Origin: Armigeres subalbatus
Taxonomy: Eukaryota; Arthropoda; Insecta; Diptera; Culicidae
NCBI RefSeq assembly: GCF_024139115.2
Contig: NC_085139.1
Span: 72,831,203 to 72,895,202, forward strand
Length of the DNA stretch: 64,000 bases
Direction of reading: 5' to 3'
A program made the position numbers and the translations under genes. The notes under the pieces are model-generated. The model saw only the letters and a list, made by a program, of their open reading frames with translations. It was not told the DNA's origin and did not search any database. The stretch's first letter is position 1; every line of letters begins with the position of its first letter. Below, piece by piece: positions 1 through 12,094 of this stretch.

Positions 1-420
1 AGAAGATTATCCAGGAATTGCTACTGGAGTTCTTCTAGGAATTCCTCCATGAGTTCCACAAGATATTTCTGCTGGGGTTCATCCAGGAATTCTTTCTGCT
101 ATTCTTCCAGGAATTTACTTTATAATTCCTAGTGCAGCTCCCTCAGGAGTTCTTCCTGGAGTTTCTTCAGAAATTTCTCGAGGGACTCTTCTTGACGTCT
201 CTTCGGCAATTCTTCTTAGATTCCCTCCAATAATTCTACCTTGCGTTTATCCATAAATTCTTTTTGGAGCTCTTGTGTAAATCCTTTTTGCGGTTTCTCC
301 AAAAATTCTTCTTAAAGCTCCTTCAGGAACTACTTCTGGATTTCCCCTCCAGGAATTCATTCTGATTTAAAAATATACTTTATTAACGTGATTTTTTATC
401 TTAAAGGTAAGTTCATAACG
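1..420. repeat. Diverged GAATTC-rich minisatellite edge
   Basis: Degenerate copies of short units built on GGAATTC and TTCTTCC run through this stretch, but spacing and sequence drift too much for a clean unit. It looks like the decayed flank of the ordered array that follows. No coding potential is seen. Positions 362-420 are AT-rich and not repetitive. Confidence 0.7.
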
Positions 421-1800
421 GACATTCTGAATTCTGCCAAGAAATAATTCAGGAATCCTCCAGGAATTCAGTCTATATTCATCCGGGAATTCACCCCCCG
501 AAAATTAATCTAGAACTCATCCACCAGGAATTCATTCTGAATTCCTTCAAAAACTCATTCTAAATTCCCCCAAAAAATCATTCTGAATTCTCTCAGGAAT
601 TTATTCTGAATTACCTCAGAAATTCATTCTGAATTCCCCCAGAAATTCATTCTAAATTTCCCCAGAAATTCATTCTGAACTCCCCCAGGAATTCATTGTG
701 ACGTCTAAATTCCCCCAGAAATCAATTCTGAATTACCCCAAGAATTCATTCTGAGTATCCCCAGGAATTTATTCAGAATTCCCCCAGGAATTCATTCTGA
801 GTATCTCCAGGAATTCATTTTGGATTCCGCCAGAAATCAATTCTGAATTCTCCAAGAAATTCATTCTGAATTCCAACCGAAGTTCATTATGAATTCCCCC
901 AAGAATTAGTTCTGAATTCCCCCAAGAATTCATTCTGAATTCTTCAAGGAATTCATTCTGAATTCCTCCAGAAATTCATTCTGAATTTCTCCTGGAATTC
1001 ATTCTGAATTCCTCCTGGAATTCATTCTGAATTCATCCTGGAATTCATTCTGAATTCCTCCTGGAATTCATTCTGAATTCCTCCTGGAATTCATTCTGAA
1101 TTCCCCCAGGAATTCATTCTGAATTCCCCCAGGAATTCATTCTGAATTCCCCCAGAAATTCATTCTGAATGCCCCCAGGAATTCATTCTGAATTCCTCCA
1201 GGAATTCATTCTGAATTCCCCCAGGAATTCTTTCTGAATTCCCCCAGGGATTCATTCTGAATTCCTCCAGGGATTCATTCTGAATTCCTCCAGGGATTCA
1301 TTTTGAATTCCCCCAAGAATTCATTCTGAATTCCCCCAGGAATTTATTCGGAAATCCCCCAGGAATTCATTCTGAATTCCTCAAGCAATTCATTCAGAAC
1401 TCCTCCAAGAATTCATCCTGAATTCCACCAGGAAATTCATTCTGACCTCCTTCAGAAATTCATTCTGAATTGCCCCAGGAATTCTTTCTGAAGTCCCCCA
1501 GGAATTCATTCTGAAGTCCTCCTGGAATTCATTCTGAAGTCCTCCTGGAATTCATTCTGAATTGCCCCAGGAATTCATTCTGAATTGCCCCAGGAATTCA
1601 TTCTGAATTGCCTAAGGAATTCATTCTAAATTGCCCCAGGAATTCATTCTGAAGTCCCCCAAGAATTCATTCTGAATTTTTCCACGAATTCATTCTGATT
1701 TTAGGAGGATTTAATCTGAATTCCTCCAGGAATTCATCCCATATTACTTCTGGAATTCATCCTGAATTCCTCCAAGAATTCATTCTGAATTTCCCCAGGC
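421..1800. repeat. 23-bp EcoRI-rich tandem array
   Basis: About 60 tandem units follow the form GGAATTCATTCTGAATTC plus a CCCCCA or CTCCA spacer. Successive GGAATTC starts at 1086, 1109 and 1132 give an exact 23-bp period. Each unit is two half-repeats of about 11-12 bp, each carrying a GAATTC palindrome. Because 23 is not a multiple of three, the array has no long open frame. Units in the middle (about 960-1380) are the most alike and those at the edges are decayed, as expected of a minisatellite still exchanging in its centre. Similar arrays are frequent in Aedes genomes. Confidence 0.93.
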
Positions 1801-2260
1801 ATGAATTATTCCAAGAATTCCTGGATGAGTATCTCCTAGATAAGATTCTGAAGAGACTTAAAGATGAAATTTTGAAGAAACTTCATGGGGAGCTCCAGGA
1901 GTTGCGGGACAAAATTCAGGATGAATTGCTGGGGGAACTCCAGGAGAAATTCCTGAATGATTTTCGAGAAGAGCTCCTGATAGAACTTCAGAAGGAATTC
2001 CTGAAAAATAAAGGAGAGTTATTTGGAACAACTCCAGACAAAACTCCCAGAGAAATTTCTGGAAGAACTCCTCCAGAAATTTCTGTAAGAAATTCCTCCA
2101 GAAATTCATTATGAATTCTTCCAGGAATTAATTCTAAATTCCCCCTGGAATTCATTCTGAATTCCTAAAGAAATTCATTCTGAACTCTTCCAGGAATTCA
2201 TTCTGAATCCCCCCAGGCGTGAGTGATTCCAAGAATTCCTGGATAAGACCTTATAAGACC
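1801..2260. repeat. 24-bp purine-rich tandem array
   Basis: At 1858-2110 the unit changes to about 24 bp, of the form GAACTCCAGGAGAAATTCCTGA. Because 24 is divisible by three, long frames open on both strands (1872-2114 plus, 1858-2109 minus) and translate into low-complexity Leu/Glu/Phe repeats. I regard these frames as artefacts. The end (2110-2260) returns to the 23-bp GAATTC type. Confidence 0.8.
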
Positions 2261-2640
2261 TTTTTTCGACCCCAGATCCACTGGGCTCGATTTCAGAGGG
2301 AAACTTGCATCAAACCACAGGCTGCTGGTCTAGAGCCTAACGGCAGCCTCCGAGGAGGGTACAAACGACCTCTTTTGGCTCCGTGTCTCAGGGTGTAATA
2401 ACGCTGGGGAAGTTTTCGGAGTATGGAAACCAATCTATGAAGTTTTTACTTACGGTCAACCCAATACTTTTATTTTTCCTGGTCGGTAGCACACTTTTAT
2501 GGTACTCGGTTGGATGCACTGTGATCAGCCACGCGGACGCATCCAAATTGACCGTTGGGTTTACGCCTCCAACTTTATAAACATTATCTCTCATTTTCCA
2601 CACTCGAGTATATTCAACAATCAAATGTTTTCCGCCGGTA
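2261..2640. other. Unique interval inside the repeat field
   Basis: About 380 bp of non-repetitive sequence interrupts the minisatellites. Overlapping open frames exist on both strands (2383-2580 plus, with a hydrophobic stretch; 2388-2624 minus), but neither resembles a family I recognise. It could be a fragment of an old mobile element caught between two arrays. Confidence 0.35.
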
Positions 2641-3300
2641 ACATCCTGGAGTAACTCCTAGATAAATTTCTGAGAAGAATTCCTGAAAGAACTTCAGAAG
2701 GAATTCTTGGAAGAGCTTCTGAAAAATTCAAAGGATAAATATTTGGAAAAAAAAACTCCAGAAAATGCTCCGAGAGAAATTTCTGAAAAAACTCCTGGAG
2801 GAACTTCAGAAGTAATTTCTGGAAGATCATTGGTAGTATTTTTGGATTAGCTCCAAGAAGAATCGGAGAAACTTCAGGAAGTATTTCTGTAAGAACTCCA
2901 AAAAGATATCCTGAATGAAACCCAAGTAAAATTCCGGCAGGAACTCCAGGAAAAATTCCTTGATGAACTCCGTGATGAATTCTAAATGAACTCAAAGAAG
3001 AACTGCCGAAGATACGCCAGGAGGAATCCCTGGAAAAATTCCTAAAGGAACTCCTGATGGAATTCTGAGAGGTATTCCTGATGGAACTCTAAGAGGAATT
3101 CCTTGTGGAACTGAAGAAGAAATTCATGGAATTCAGAATGAATTTCTGAGGGAATTCAGAATTCATTTCTGGTGGTATTCAGAATGAATTTCTGGGGAAA
3201 GTCAGAACGAGTTGGGAAACTGAGAATGATTTCCTGAGGAAATTCAGAATAAATTCCTGAAGGAATTCAGAATGAATTCCTGGATAAAATTCCTAAGTTC
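2641..3300. repeat. Degenerate 24-bp and 23-bp minisatellite
   Basis: Purine-rich units of the GGAACTCCTGGAGGAATTC type run to about 3120. They are followed by GAATTCAGAATGAATTTCTG units, which are the reverse complement of the array at 421-1800. The 124-residue minus-strand frame at 2621-2995 comes from this repeat and is not a gene. Confidence 0.75.
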
Positions 3301-3690
3301 ATGAAATTCTAAATTCCCAAATGCCCAAATTCTTAAGTCCATAAATTTTCAAATTCCTATGTTCGAAAATTCTTAAATTCAGAAATTCCTCAATTGCTAA
3401 ATTCTTTAATTCCCAAATTCCAAAATTCATAAAATGAATGCCTTATTTCATAAGATACTGTTTTCCCAAATTTCCTAATTTCTAAAATCATAAATTCCCA
3501 ATTTCCTAAATTCACGAATTGCTAAATTTCTAAATCCCCAAATTCCTAAGTTTCTTGATACTTAAATTCCTAAATTCAGTGACCCCCATATTCCAAAATT
3601 TACATGTTCCTAAATTCCTGCGTTTTAAAACTTCTGAATTCCTAAATTCCCGAATTACAGAATTCCTGTTTTCCTTAAGGACATAGTTGG
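3301..3690. repeat. AAATTCCT low-complexity tract
   Basis: Short, irregular repeats of AAATTCCTAAATTC and variants with CCC or TTT spacers continue to about 3680. A small outlier of the same motif occurs at 6035-6062. No gene is visible. The tract follows directly from the GAATTC arrays and is probably a decayed relative. Confidence 0.7.
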
Positions 3691-4363
3691 AAGAGTACCA
3701 CGATGGCAGTCAAGATGGCGCCGGACCTTCCACTGGTCAACCCCACTTCTCCCACACCCCTCTCCCACCAGCATTCGAATGCTTCGAACAGCATCGAACC
3801 AAAGTTTAATATTCAAATACTAACCTGTTCACAGCATATTTATTCACTTCCCGTGATAATGAACATGTTTATCCAAAGAGTCCTATGTATTTCGGCTCGA
3901 ATAATATCATAAATCAGCAGTTTCGTGCCAATTTATTAGCCGTTCGCGATTTGGTGGGTTTATCACTGCACTTCACTTCTTCTCAAAGGGCACTAAAAAT
4001 ATCAAGTTTTTACTCACTTCTCCGCACATGAACAGCCCGAAATGTTGATGGAATGCAAATTAAACATCAATTTTCGAAATCAGTCACTTGTTTAAACCGA
4101 AAACTTAATATAAACTGCTATTTTTGCCCGAAAAAAGCGATTAAAAACTGATCGCGGAGCGAATGTAAACAACGGCACCGACAGCAGCAAACTAATAAAC
4201 AGGGTGGATCAAAAAATAATTTTGCTCCACCACGCTCAGTCGATTATGATTTATAATTTGGGTGTTATCCGATGGTTTGGGCTGGTTTGATTAGAGGCTT
4301 ACCGTGTACAGGTCGTTTCAGGTTTGTATGACAGTTGATATGGCGAAGTTGAATTTAACATTA
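3691..4363. other. Intergenic, no gene seen
   Basis: AT-rich unique sequence with no convincing coding frame. A small hairpin at about 4203-4232 (GGTGGATCAAAA pairing with a TTTTGCTCCACC segment) may be a remnant of a MITE end. Confidence 0.4.
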
Positions 4364-5288
4364 AAGAATGTGCACAGCAAAAAGTAGTCACCGAAAATTG
4401 CTCAACACAGTTTTGTCAGTGCACACAAAGTTAATACCAACACGATAATATGAAGATAAATGTATGTGTTAAATGGTAAAAATGTCATTTCCAACATGCC
4501 TTCGTTTTTCTGAAAAATGGCGTCGAATCGATGACACGTGCGCGAACTCATTTTGCACAGAAGGTGGAAAATCCGGGTATGTCGCACGGCGACATTACAA
4601 AGTAGTTGAATATCGCTAAAACCGTAATAACTGTTTTATACCTCGATGCAAAGGGGAGGATTCGCAGAACATTTTTGGCAGAAAAAAATTGTCATAGTTC
4701 CAAATAAATTTCTCGTTTGGGAAGCAATATGTGACTGCGGTCTCAGAAGTGACATTTCCGTCACAATCGGTATAATAAATTCACAAAATGACGTTGATGA
4801 ATGTCTGAATAAACGACTCTTGCCATTTATTCGGAAACATTAAGGTACAGCTCTGTTCTGACCAGGTCTAGCATCTTGTCACTACGGAAAACTGGCTCAA
4901 AACTGGTACGCTGCTGATAGCGTTAATATTGTCCCAAAGGAACCCAACCCCCCGAATTCGCCGGAGTTTCATCCGATCGCAAAGTACTGGGCCCTGGTTA
5001 AAAGGAATCTATGAGAAACAAATATCTTAACAAATGATGGGAAAAGCTTCAGACGTAACTGGCAAAAGGCTGCCAAATTAGTGGTGGATGTTACCGTGCA
5101 AAAGCTCATGAATGGTGTCAAGAGAAAAATACGGGAATTTGCATACAAATCATCAAATGCACAAAATTAATTAAGTATTACAATTATACTTTGACACTAT
5201 GAAATTAACATTATGTTGTTAATTTTTCTTTAAATTCCTTTCTGTAACACTATGATTCCGGTGACCACTTTTTGCTGTGCACATTCTT
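4364..5288 (+). mobile_element. Tc1/mariner DD37E-type element, internally deleted
   Basis: Terminal inverted repeats of about 30 bp are visible. The left one starts AAGAATGTGCACAGCAAAAA at 4364, and its reverse complement ends at 5288, with one mismatch in the inner part. Both ends abut TA dinucleotides (4362-4363 and 5289-5290), the TSD of the Tc1/mariner superfamily. At 925 bp it is shorter than a full element (about 1.3 kb). The missing portion is the transposase N-terminus, so this copy cannot move itself. Confidence 0.88.
4646..5170 (+). pseudogene. DD37E mariner transposase, C-terminal remnant
   Basis: The frame starting at 4646 reads a typical Tc1/mariner core (FLVWEAICDCGLRSD, then ECLNKRLLPFIRKH). 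After a stop and a frameshift it continues as LASCHYGKLAQNWY and IVPKEPNPPNSPEFHPIAKYW. Comparison with the second copy at 34.9-35.3 kb shows which residues are lost: the second catalytic Asp (WPDLAS there) reads Gly here, and the final Glu (PIERYW there) reads Ala. The N-terminal DNA-binding domain is absent. Dead on three counts: truncated, frameshifted, and without two of the three catalytic acids. Confidence 0.85.
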
Positions 5289-7379
5289 TATTCTGGATTC
5301 TGGCACTCCGTCATTGGGCGATGGCGAGGGGGGAGAGCATATGACTGGATGAAATATTCAAGACCTTCAGCTCCATAGACAATCCATATAGAATGGTCGT
5401 TCCAATAGTTGGGAGTCGATTTTAAGCGAGGTTGCGAATCTTTAGCATGATCATTAGGCTTCTCAGAAGGCATCAGTGAAACGTGCAATTCAACAAAATA
5501 CCCAGAATTTGTCTGTGATATCTATCGCACCAAGGGCAGATACTTCTAGTCTAGTCTAGTCTACACAATCGCGCAAGGGGCAAATGCTTCATACAAAAAG
5601 TGTGACGTGGGGATGAGTGGGGTATAAAATGCTATTTTTGCGTTACGTAATCAATGGATCTTTTCTGCAGTGCGGTTTTCGTTCAGTGAAGTCTCAGGAA
5701 TGTTGCTTTCAGCTATGCGGGTTCTCTTCTCGCCAGCGTTTGAAGGGGAGGCATTGTAGCCAGTGTAATAAAAGGTTTAGTTTCCCATACTAGTTTTCAT
5801 ACAAACTTGAACCGGCTTGCGCTCAACCAGTTTTTGTTCAAATCGGTTTTTGAGGGACACTCGGAGCATGGGACGGAATCGAGTGAGCGTGGTGGTGCTG
5901 GGTCGTTTTTTGAACCACCCTACAAATATTCTTTGTTTTTTATAAATACGATAGCAATACTACTACAGTATATGACAGTTTTTATTGTACCAATACTTTC
6001 AAAGCTTTGTTTTGGTACTCAACCCACCTGCACCTTAATTCCTAAATTCCTAGATTCCTAAATGCGATTTTCGAACTATCCCAGGGAGTCTCAAGGCGAG
6101 AAGATCCAAGTTAACCGTGCTCCAGTTTAGATGTTTTCTATGCATCCAATTTTTATTTGGTCAACAATCATTCGAATTTAGGACTGTGTAAAGTTTTTTT
6201 TTAACAATTTTCAGCTGTCGATGGTGAATCAAAACTACATTACCTGAATAACTGCTTGTGAAGTGCAGACACGAGTTGCAAACAAACGCAATGAACCAAG
6301 AATGTTCTGTGTTCTTCTGGAGTATTTTTTTTCTTCTGGATGCTAATGGACCACATCATTGTTCAAAGGGAAGCCTTAATAAGTCTGCCAAGCAGTCTGA
6401 AATGGGTTACTATTGAGCTGTAGTAGAGCTAGCACTTTCCTACTCCCGGACTAAATCTGACTGTGAAAATATGTCGAACAGACAGCTTGCTTCCATAACA
6501 TCACAACCAGTCACTGGGGTTAGTCTGTACACAAACATTCTAGGGAAGCCCAAGACGAATTGAATGTTTGTCCCAAATGTGGTTCAAATAGGAGCATTTG
6601 CTTGAAAGTAACACTGAGTTGTTCATGTCGAGGCATTACCATCAAACACAAGATCGAAAATCATAGCGCGAATACAATCCAATGAAGGCATGTGCCTATA
6701 TCCTTAAATGCAAAAATGCCGTTGTACAAAGCCCGATTTCCGAATCAATGCGATAGCCTTTATCACTTAATAATGAACCAGTTCTTAATGTTCACGAGGG
6801 CCGAAAACAATCGCGAATCAGGGCTTCAATCATTATGCAATCCGGTCGCGCTCCAAACAGAGCATCGAAATAAATGCCGCGAAATCGGAATTGCTAAATT
6901 ATTTAAAAATTAAAACATTATCCCGGTGGAGCACGTTAATCCGATATGATTTTCGCGTGAAAAATATTGACAACCTGTGAGGGAGGAGATCGCCATTAAC
7001 GACGTTGTTATCGTTCGGCGGGTGTGGGTGTGCGTGACAGTGGAACAAATAGTAGCAATGGTGAAGGTCGAAAGACATCAGTTTGAACGAGTTATATATA
7101 AATCGAAAATCCAAAAACTTCCCCAAGATTTTTTTTCAGAAATGTCACTTGGGATTTTCTTCAATAAAAATCCCAATGATCTTCCTGGGAAGCTCTGTGA
7201 GGATTTCTTCCACTTTTAAAATTTGTTAAAGAATGCCAATTTTTACATGAGTTAACATAGCTCCTAGAACCAATTTGAATATTTTTGGAAATTTATCCTT
7301 GATTCTTGTTTCATGTTTGAAATTTTCCCATTGTCCTAATGGCGGTTCGATCTTTCATCCCTCGGCCTTATACCCTTCA
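5289..7379. other. Unique AT-rich interval, no gene seen
   Basis: No frame with recognisable homology. Small items noticed: a (TCTAG)3 run at about 5547-5565 that recurs at 60087-60102; a TATA-like GTATAAAAT at about 5621 without an initiator at the expected distance; and a patch of AAATTCCTA motif at 6035-6062. The remainder shows nothing I can name. Confidence 0.4.
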
Positions 7380-8150
7380 CCCTTCTATCATTTGTATCTT
7401 CGAATGTCAGTCCCTACCGGGTGGTGTTTATTTGTGTGCAAACGGGAACCGATAGAACCCGTCCGTCCGGAATTCTGACGGGAACAGCTCCACGACAACG
7501 GCGGCGGCGGCAGCGTGGCGGCGATGGCCATACGATCGGATGTCAATATTGCTCGTTTGGTTTGGTGCGTACGAGGTGGAGATAGTGGACCCACCGCGAG
7601 CGTGCATGGGTGGAATAAGTGTGTTGGGCCACTTTACTCGCAGATAATGTACACATTGCAATGGCCGAATCGAGCGAGCGCGCGATGGTGGGGGTAGGAT
7701 CAGTCACTACCTGTGCATTTTCGGGTTTAATTGGGATTTATTTGATTGCAGCCACCGGAATTAGCACTGCGGGAGGAAGATTTACCATTGTGTTCCCGGA
7801 TTCCGGCTGTTTCCGACGAGATGCAGTGCGTGTGCGGCCGGTCTCGTATGGCTGCGAGGGAGATCTGGCTGCCATTGATTTGTGCAGATTGGCTTTTCGC
7901 GTTTTCGATTTGGTATTTGGCAAAAACCGAGTAGTTTCCCAAATTGGAGCCAATTTGACCGGATCAGCGCCATTTGCCAAATGCCGAATAGATCAGAGTG
8001 ATGAAAGCGCGATGTGGTTTTCCCGGGGCCCGGAAATCGATGCCTGCGCCCGGCGTGTGCGAGTTTATTAATGGAAATGTGGCTTGTTGCTTTTATGTTC
8101 CGAACAGAAAATTTATTTTAGACTCGTTCTCGGTAGTGTTATATGGTGGG
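7380..8150. other. GC-richer unique island, possible exon or regulatory block
   Basis: This segment is clearly richer in GC and CG dinucleotides than its surroundings (for example the GGCGGCGGCGG run near 7500) and free of recognisable repeats. Several overlapping frames are open, the longest being 150 codons on the plus strand (7619-8071). None has a recognisable domain, and frames are open on both strands alike, which suggests composition rather than coding. A good acceptor-like sequence (pyrimidine tract ending GATTGCAG) lies at 7737-7750. Candidates are a non-coding first exon, an enhancer or a conserved element of a large gene. Confidence 0.3.
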
Positions 8151-10165
8151 GTAGATTATATTTCAATGCGGAGGAATAGTAATTATTTTCAACGCACAAG
8201 TCCACTGATGCAATGAGATACCTAAATTGTTTTTCCATTATTATGAATTTGGAAAATTCTCAACTCAATCGTGTATCCATAGCTACCTAAACCCTAGTTC
8301 AGTGAATTCTGTACTGGCTGATTTGTTTGATGAAATGCCCTTCTCTGTTTCCAGACCTCTTCTTTTTCTACGGCTCTACATTCCAACTGGAACTTGCCCT
8401 GCTTCGTCATTTTCTCAGTTATTAATTGAAAGCTTTTCTATGGCCGGAACGGACAGAGAAATGAGAATCGAACTCGCCTTCTACGGATTGGCAACATTAC
8501 GCTTTTGCTCGCAAGGCTAACAGGAGACTCCATTTCCAGCCATTGATCTAAATGCAGAACAATAAAAATTAAATGTATCGAGTACATTGCAACTTCTAAC
8601 CCTGATAACATCTGGTTACATTGATTCTGAGAATTTGAAAGTGTTTTTCATGCAAGGTTTCATTATTGTATCGTTTTGCATTTGAAAACATTTGAACATT
8701 TTTAGGTATAGACTGGCATGTATGAACTAGAAATAGTAATTTGTGCAACTATGTAGTTGCAAAAGATGATTTTTTTTTCATCACGAGTTCTATGTTTATC
8801 TAAAGGAGCTCTTAACAAAACTGTATGCTTTCAATTACACAAAGATGTCGAATTACCCCGATTGAATTCTGGAACAGTAAATATAACATCGCAAAATAAA
8901 AATAAAATTTGAAATTCATGTCGTATGAATTGAACGATCATCGTTCTATGTGTTGACAGCTTCAATAACTAACAAACTATCACGGGTGAGCCAGCAATTC
9001 AGCTGACAACGGAGCAGTATAATACACAAGTTAATTGGAGAAAATTACCGGAGAAGGTGTGGCAATGGTGACTTGTAGTAGACACTAGTTCAGTGCTCGT
9101 TTGTAACTGACTGGCTCTTTTGTTTGCTTATTATGCAATCAACGATGTGCCCGGTAGCAGTCAGTAGTAGTCCCATCGTTAGGTGCCTAATAAGTTGTTC
9201 TCTGATCTGAATCGGAAAATTTAGTTCTTGGGAAAACTTCTTCGAACTTCGAAAACGAAACTATGTAAATAATAATATCACTGGAACAGATTTGTTCAAC
9301 TTTATGAACAATATTCTAATTACGAGTACAATGAGAAAAAGCTGGTTAACACACAACTGTGTGAATATTTGAATAATGTGATAATTTACTAGAAAATGAG
9401 TAATTTTTTTTTGTTGGGACATATTGGCAGTTTGTAAATAAGTACTTTTTCATTTTCATTTTGCAGCGTTTATTGGGGCAATGAGAGCGCAAGTCAATCC
9501 AAGGCCGATAATAGAGAGGGTAGTGGCAGAAGAGTCCTTGCAGACCACTTGAACGCCATGGGGTAGGATGTGAGGTTCGGATTTGGAATCGACTCGACGT
9601 ATTAGTGTTCTATTTTATAACTTGTAATAATGCAGAATGAAAATTAATTAACTTTGTTTGTTCTGGGTGTAGGGTATGCGTTCGTCAAATCACTTTGTTT
9701 ACCTATGTCATTGTTTCGTCAATGCTCTTAAGCTGTGTCGACACTACAATTTCAATGTGAGTGGAAACCGTTAAAGATTTTAGTTTGTTTTATTATTTTT
9801 TTTGTCAAGGTTGCCTATAACTTTAAACTGTTCTAACAAGTAGCCTTATCCTTGATTAATTACGGTGATTATCTATTAAGTTCTAATCAAGGTCATCTAT
9901 AGAATTCACTTTTCGGTGGCAAAGTAAAGTTTCATCACGCCTATTGCCTATCTATTTGTAAAAATTATCGAGAATGAAGCCGTTATAATATTGTTCATAT
10001 ACCATCATAATAATATGTGGTATTTTTTATTATTGCTCTTCGAAGTGAGGCATAACAAAATAAAACTGGCACCACGTTCCTAGTTTTGAAAAATTTTTTA
10101 CTCAGTGAATCCAGCAGTCAATTCCCTACGAATGTCTTGAATACTTTGTTTTTCAATAAATGCCT
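8151..10165. other. Unique AT-rich interval, no gene seen
   Basis: Mostly AT-rich sequence without coding signals. One item stands out: a near-identical copy of a ~30-bp segment (TATTGGCAGTTTGTAAATAA plus AGTACTTTT) at 9425-9452 recurs at 10500-10527. No further gene or RNA feature is supported. Confidence 0.4.
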
Positions 10166-10453
10166 AGCTAGCTAAATGTAAGCGTGGATACGACTCAGCG
10201 TCACAGGGAACGCATCAGAAAAGTATTGCCGAAAAGAAGAGAACTCACATCATTATCACTGATGAAAAAGGCCTCTGTCTGACTGCACTATTATTCAAGG
10301 CTCCAACACACGATGTCCGTTGGATCACATGCACATGCGTTAAATCAGTGCGCCAATGCGAGATATGTGACGCGACACCAAACAAAAATAGTCAACATGT
10401 GATACCACCACGACAGGATAATATGTCTTTGGTTGCCATATCAGTGCTAATGG
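10166..10453 (+). other. Splice-bounded open frame, possible internal exon
   Basis: From 10168 one plus-strand frame stays open for about 97 codons without needing an ATG and closes at a TAA just past 10457. It is preceded by an acceptor-like TTTTTCAATAAATGCCTAG and contains, at its 3' edge, a strong donor (GGC then GTAAGC at 10454). The translation includes a cysteine cluster (CTCVKSVRQCEICD) but matches no family I know. The reverse strand is also partly open, so chance or an old transposon are real alternatives. Confidence 0.2.
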
Positions 10454-11020
10454 CGTAAGCCCACACATCGCGGCAAGATCACATATCCGAGGGGAGGGTA
10501 TTGGCAGTTTGTAAATAAGTACTTTTCACATACACACTTTTTCTTAACTCTCCCAATTGCAAGAACGTTCATGGGGCAATACCAGACTACAACAAAACCC
10601 GGTAGGATGAATCAATAAACATAGCTTTAGAAAGTGGCTACAAGGTTATTCCTGATGGGTGCTGATTGATAACAAACTGTGAGAATACGTCTTTCATTGG
10701 ATACAACACACAGAAGTGGGATTACCATCAAAATGCTACTACGGAGTCGAAAAACGTCTGAAGATTGTAGCGAAGCGAAATCAGGTCAGCGGAATACATT
10801 CTTGGGGAAGGAAACCTCTTCCAGCTGGAAGAAGCTTCAAGATTCAGGCACGCAGAATTCATTACAGAGGAAGAAAATGTCGTCCAATCTGGAAGGCAAA
10901 AAGGGAGAAAAGAACTACAAACTGTAACGAATTTTCCAATGCTAGAAGGTTCAAAAAGATCTACGAATTCATCTGCAGAAGCTCCAGTGGAATTCAAATA
11001 TCTTAGTTGTTCGATTGGCT

Positions 11021-11445
11021 CTGAGACGAGACCTGCAAAGACGCTGCTTCTTTTCTCTTGTTTTGACACTTGTTCTTCTTTTCATCACAGTTGACCATCG
11101 AGTTTCAACTGTTTACTTGACTGTTTCACCTAAGCCCCAGGTGGGCCCTTCTGAGCACAATAAAAGTGTATCCAATTCACGAAATAGTTAATTCATTTTC
11201 ATAAGGATTTTTATACCGGGAACAAAACACAGGTTTATTACTGATTATTAACAAGCTAAACGGAAGGTTTGGAATACTCGTTAAAGTAAAAAAGTCTTGG
11301 TAAAACAAAAATGATGTGGAATATTTTATTTGGGATACCAATACTTTCACTCAAAAAGCTGCTGGTTGCACCTGACAGTTCGTGACAGCAGTTGACTGGC
11401 AGCAGCTGAAGTTACATTTTTTCCTCTTTGCAGGTCTCGTCTCAG
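11021..11445. mobile_element. hAT-like MITE with 8-bp TSD
   Basis: The ends are inverted copies of CTGAGACGAGACCTGCAAAG (11021-11040 and 11426-11445, perfect over 20 bp). They are flanked directly by the octamer GATTGGCT on both sides (11013-11020 and 11446-11453). An 8-bp duplication with short TIRs is the signature of hAT (or P-like) transposition. The 425-bp interior has no transposase and carries an internal hairpin around GCTGCTGG/CAGCAGC at about 11359-11408. This is a non-autonomous element whose preserved TSD suggests a fairly recent insertion. Confidence 0.9.
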
Positions 11446-11453
11446 GATTGGCT

Positions 11454-12094
11454 TAAACTGAAAGAGTATGAGGTATTCCGGGTTGCTGCGATGAACTTGA
11501 CGCTTGCATACTTATAATGAATGCATGTACTTACATAGGGATGTCGTATAACGGCTATCACGTGGCGGTGGCATGCATTCTTTATGTTCATGATCGAGGA
11601 CCACACATTCCTACCTAAAAAAACGAATCTCATAATTCTATTAGACCATGAAAAATAATAAAAAAAATCATCCACTTTGACATGATAGGATATTGTACCT
11701 ATAATGATTGAGTTCCATCAAAGCCAATCGAATATTAAAAATATGTTATCATTTTTATGATAAGCACAGGATTTGTTCTCTTTAATAGATTTAATGGGTT
11801 AGTTCACTATTCTGCATTTGAAAAAAATCCATGGTAAAAATTACTACTTCGTAGACTATACTCTGTTTTTAAAATTACTATGAAAATTACTGAAAATCAA
11901 CCACGGATTCGGAGAAATTTACCTCTGTTTCAGTTCATGTGAAAACATTCCGCAAGGGCCATAGTTGATTTTTAATGCGTGCATTGTAAGATCAAACAGG
12001 TTTTTATCTGAGAATCGTCGGTGAACATTCTTAAATTAAGTAATTCTACCGCATTTTTTTTTCGTTCGTCAATGAGAATATATATATGTATATT
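11454..12094. other. Intergenic, no gene seen
   Basis: AT-rich unique sequence. The minus-strand frame at 11442-11675 begins inside the MITE end and is not supported as a gene. Confidence 0.4.

Noticed and set aside
5600..5700. TATA-box promoter at 5621
   Set aside because: No initiator at about +30, no downstream frame or transcript-like sequence, and TATAAAA is common in AT-rich DNA.
7619..8071. 150-codon plus-strand frame in the GC-rich island
   Set aside because: Frames on the minus strand and in other plus phases are equally open, there is no recognisable domain, and composition alone explains the length.
10679..11069. Overlapping 80-113-codon frames on both strands
   Set aside because: Both strands are open, no family is recognised, and the minus frame starts inside the hAT-like MITE.
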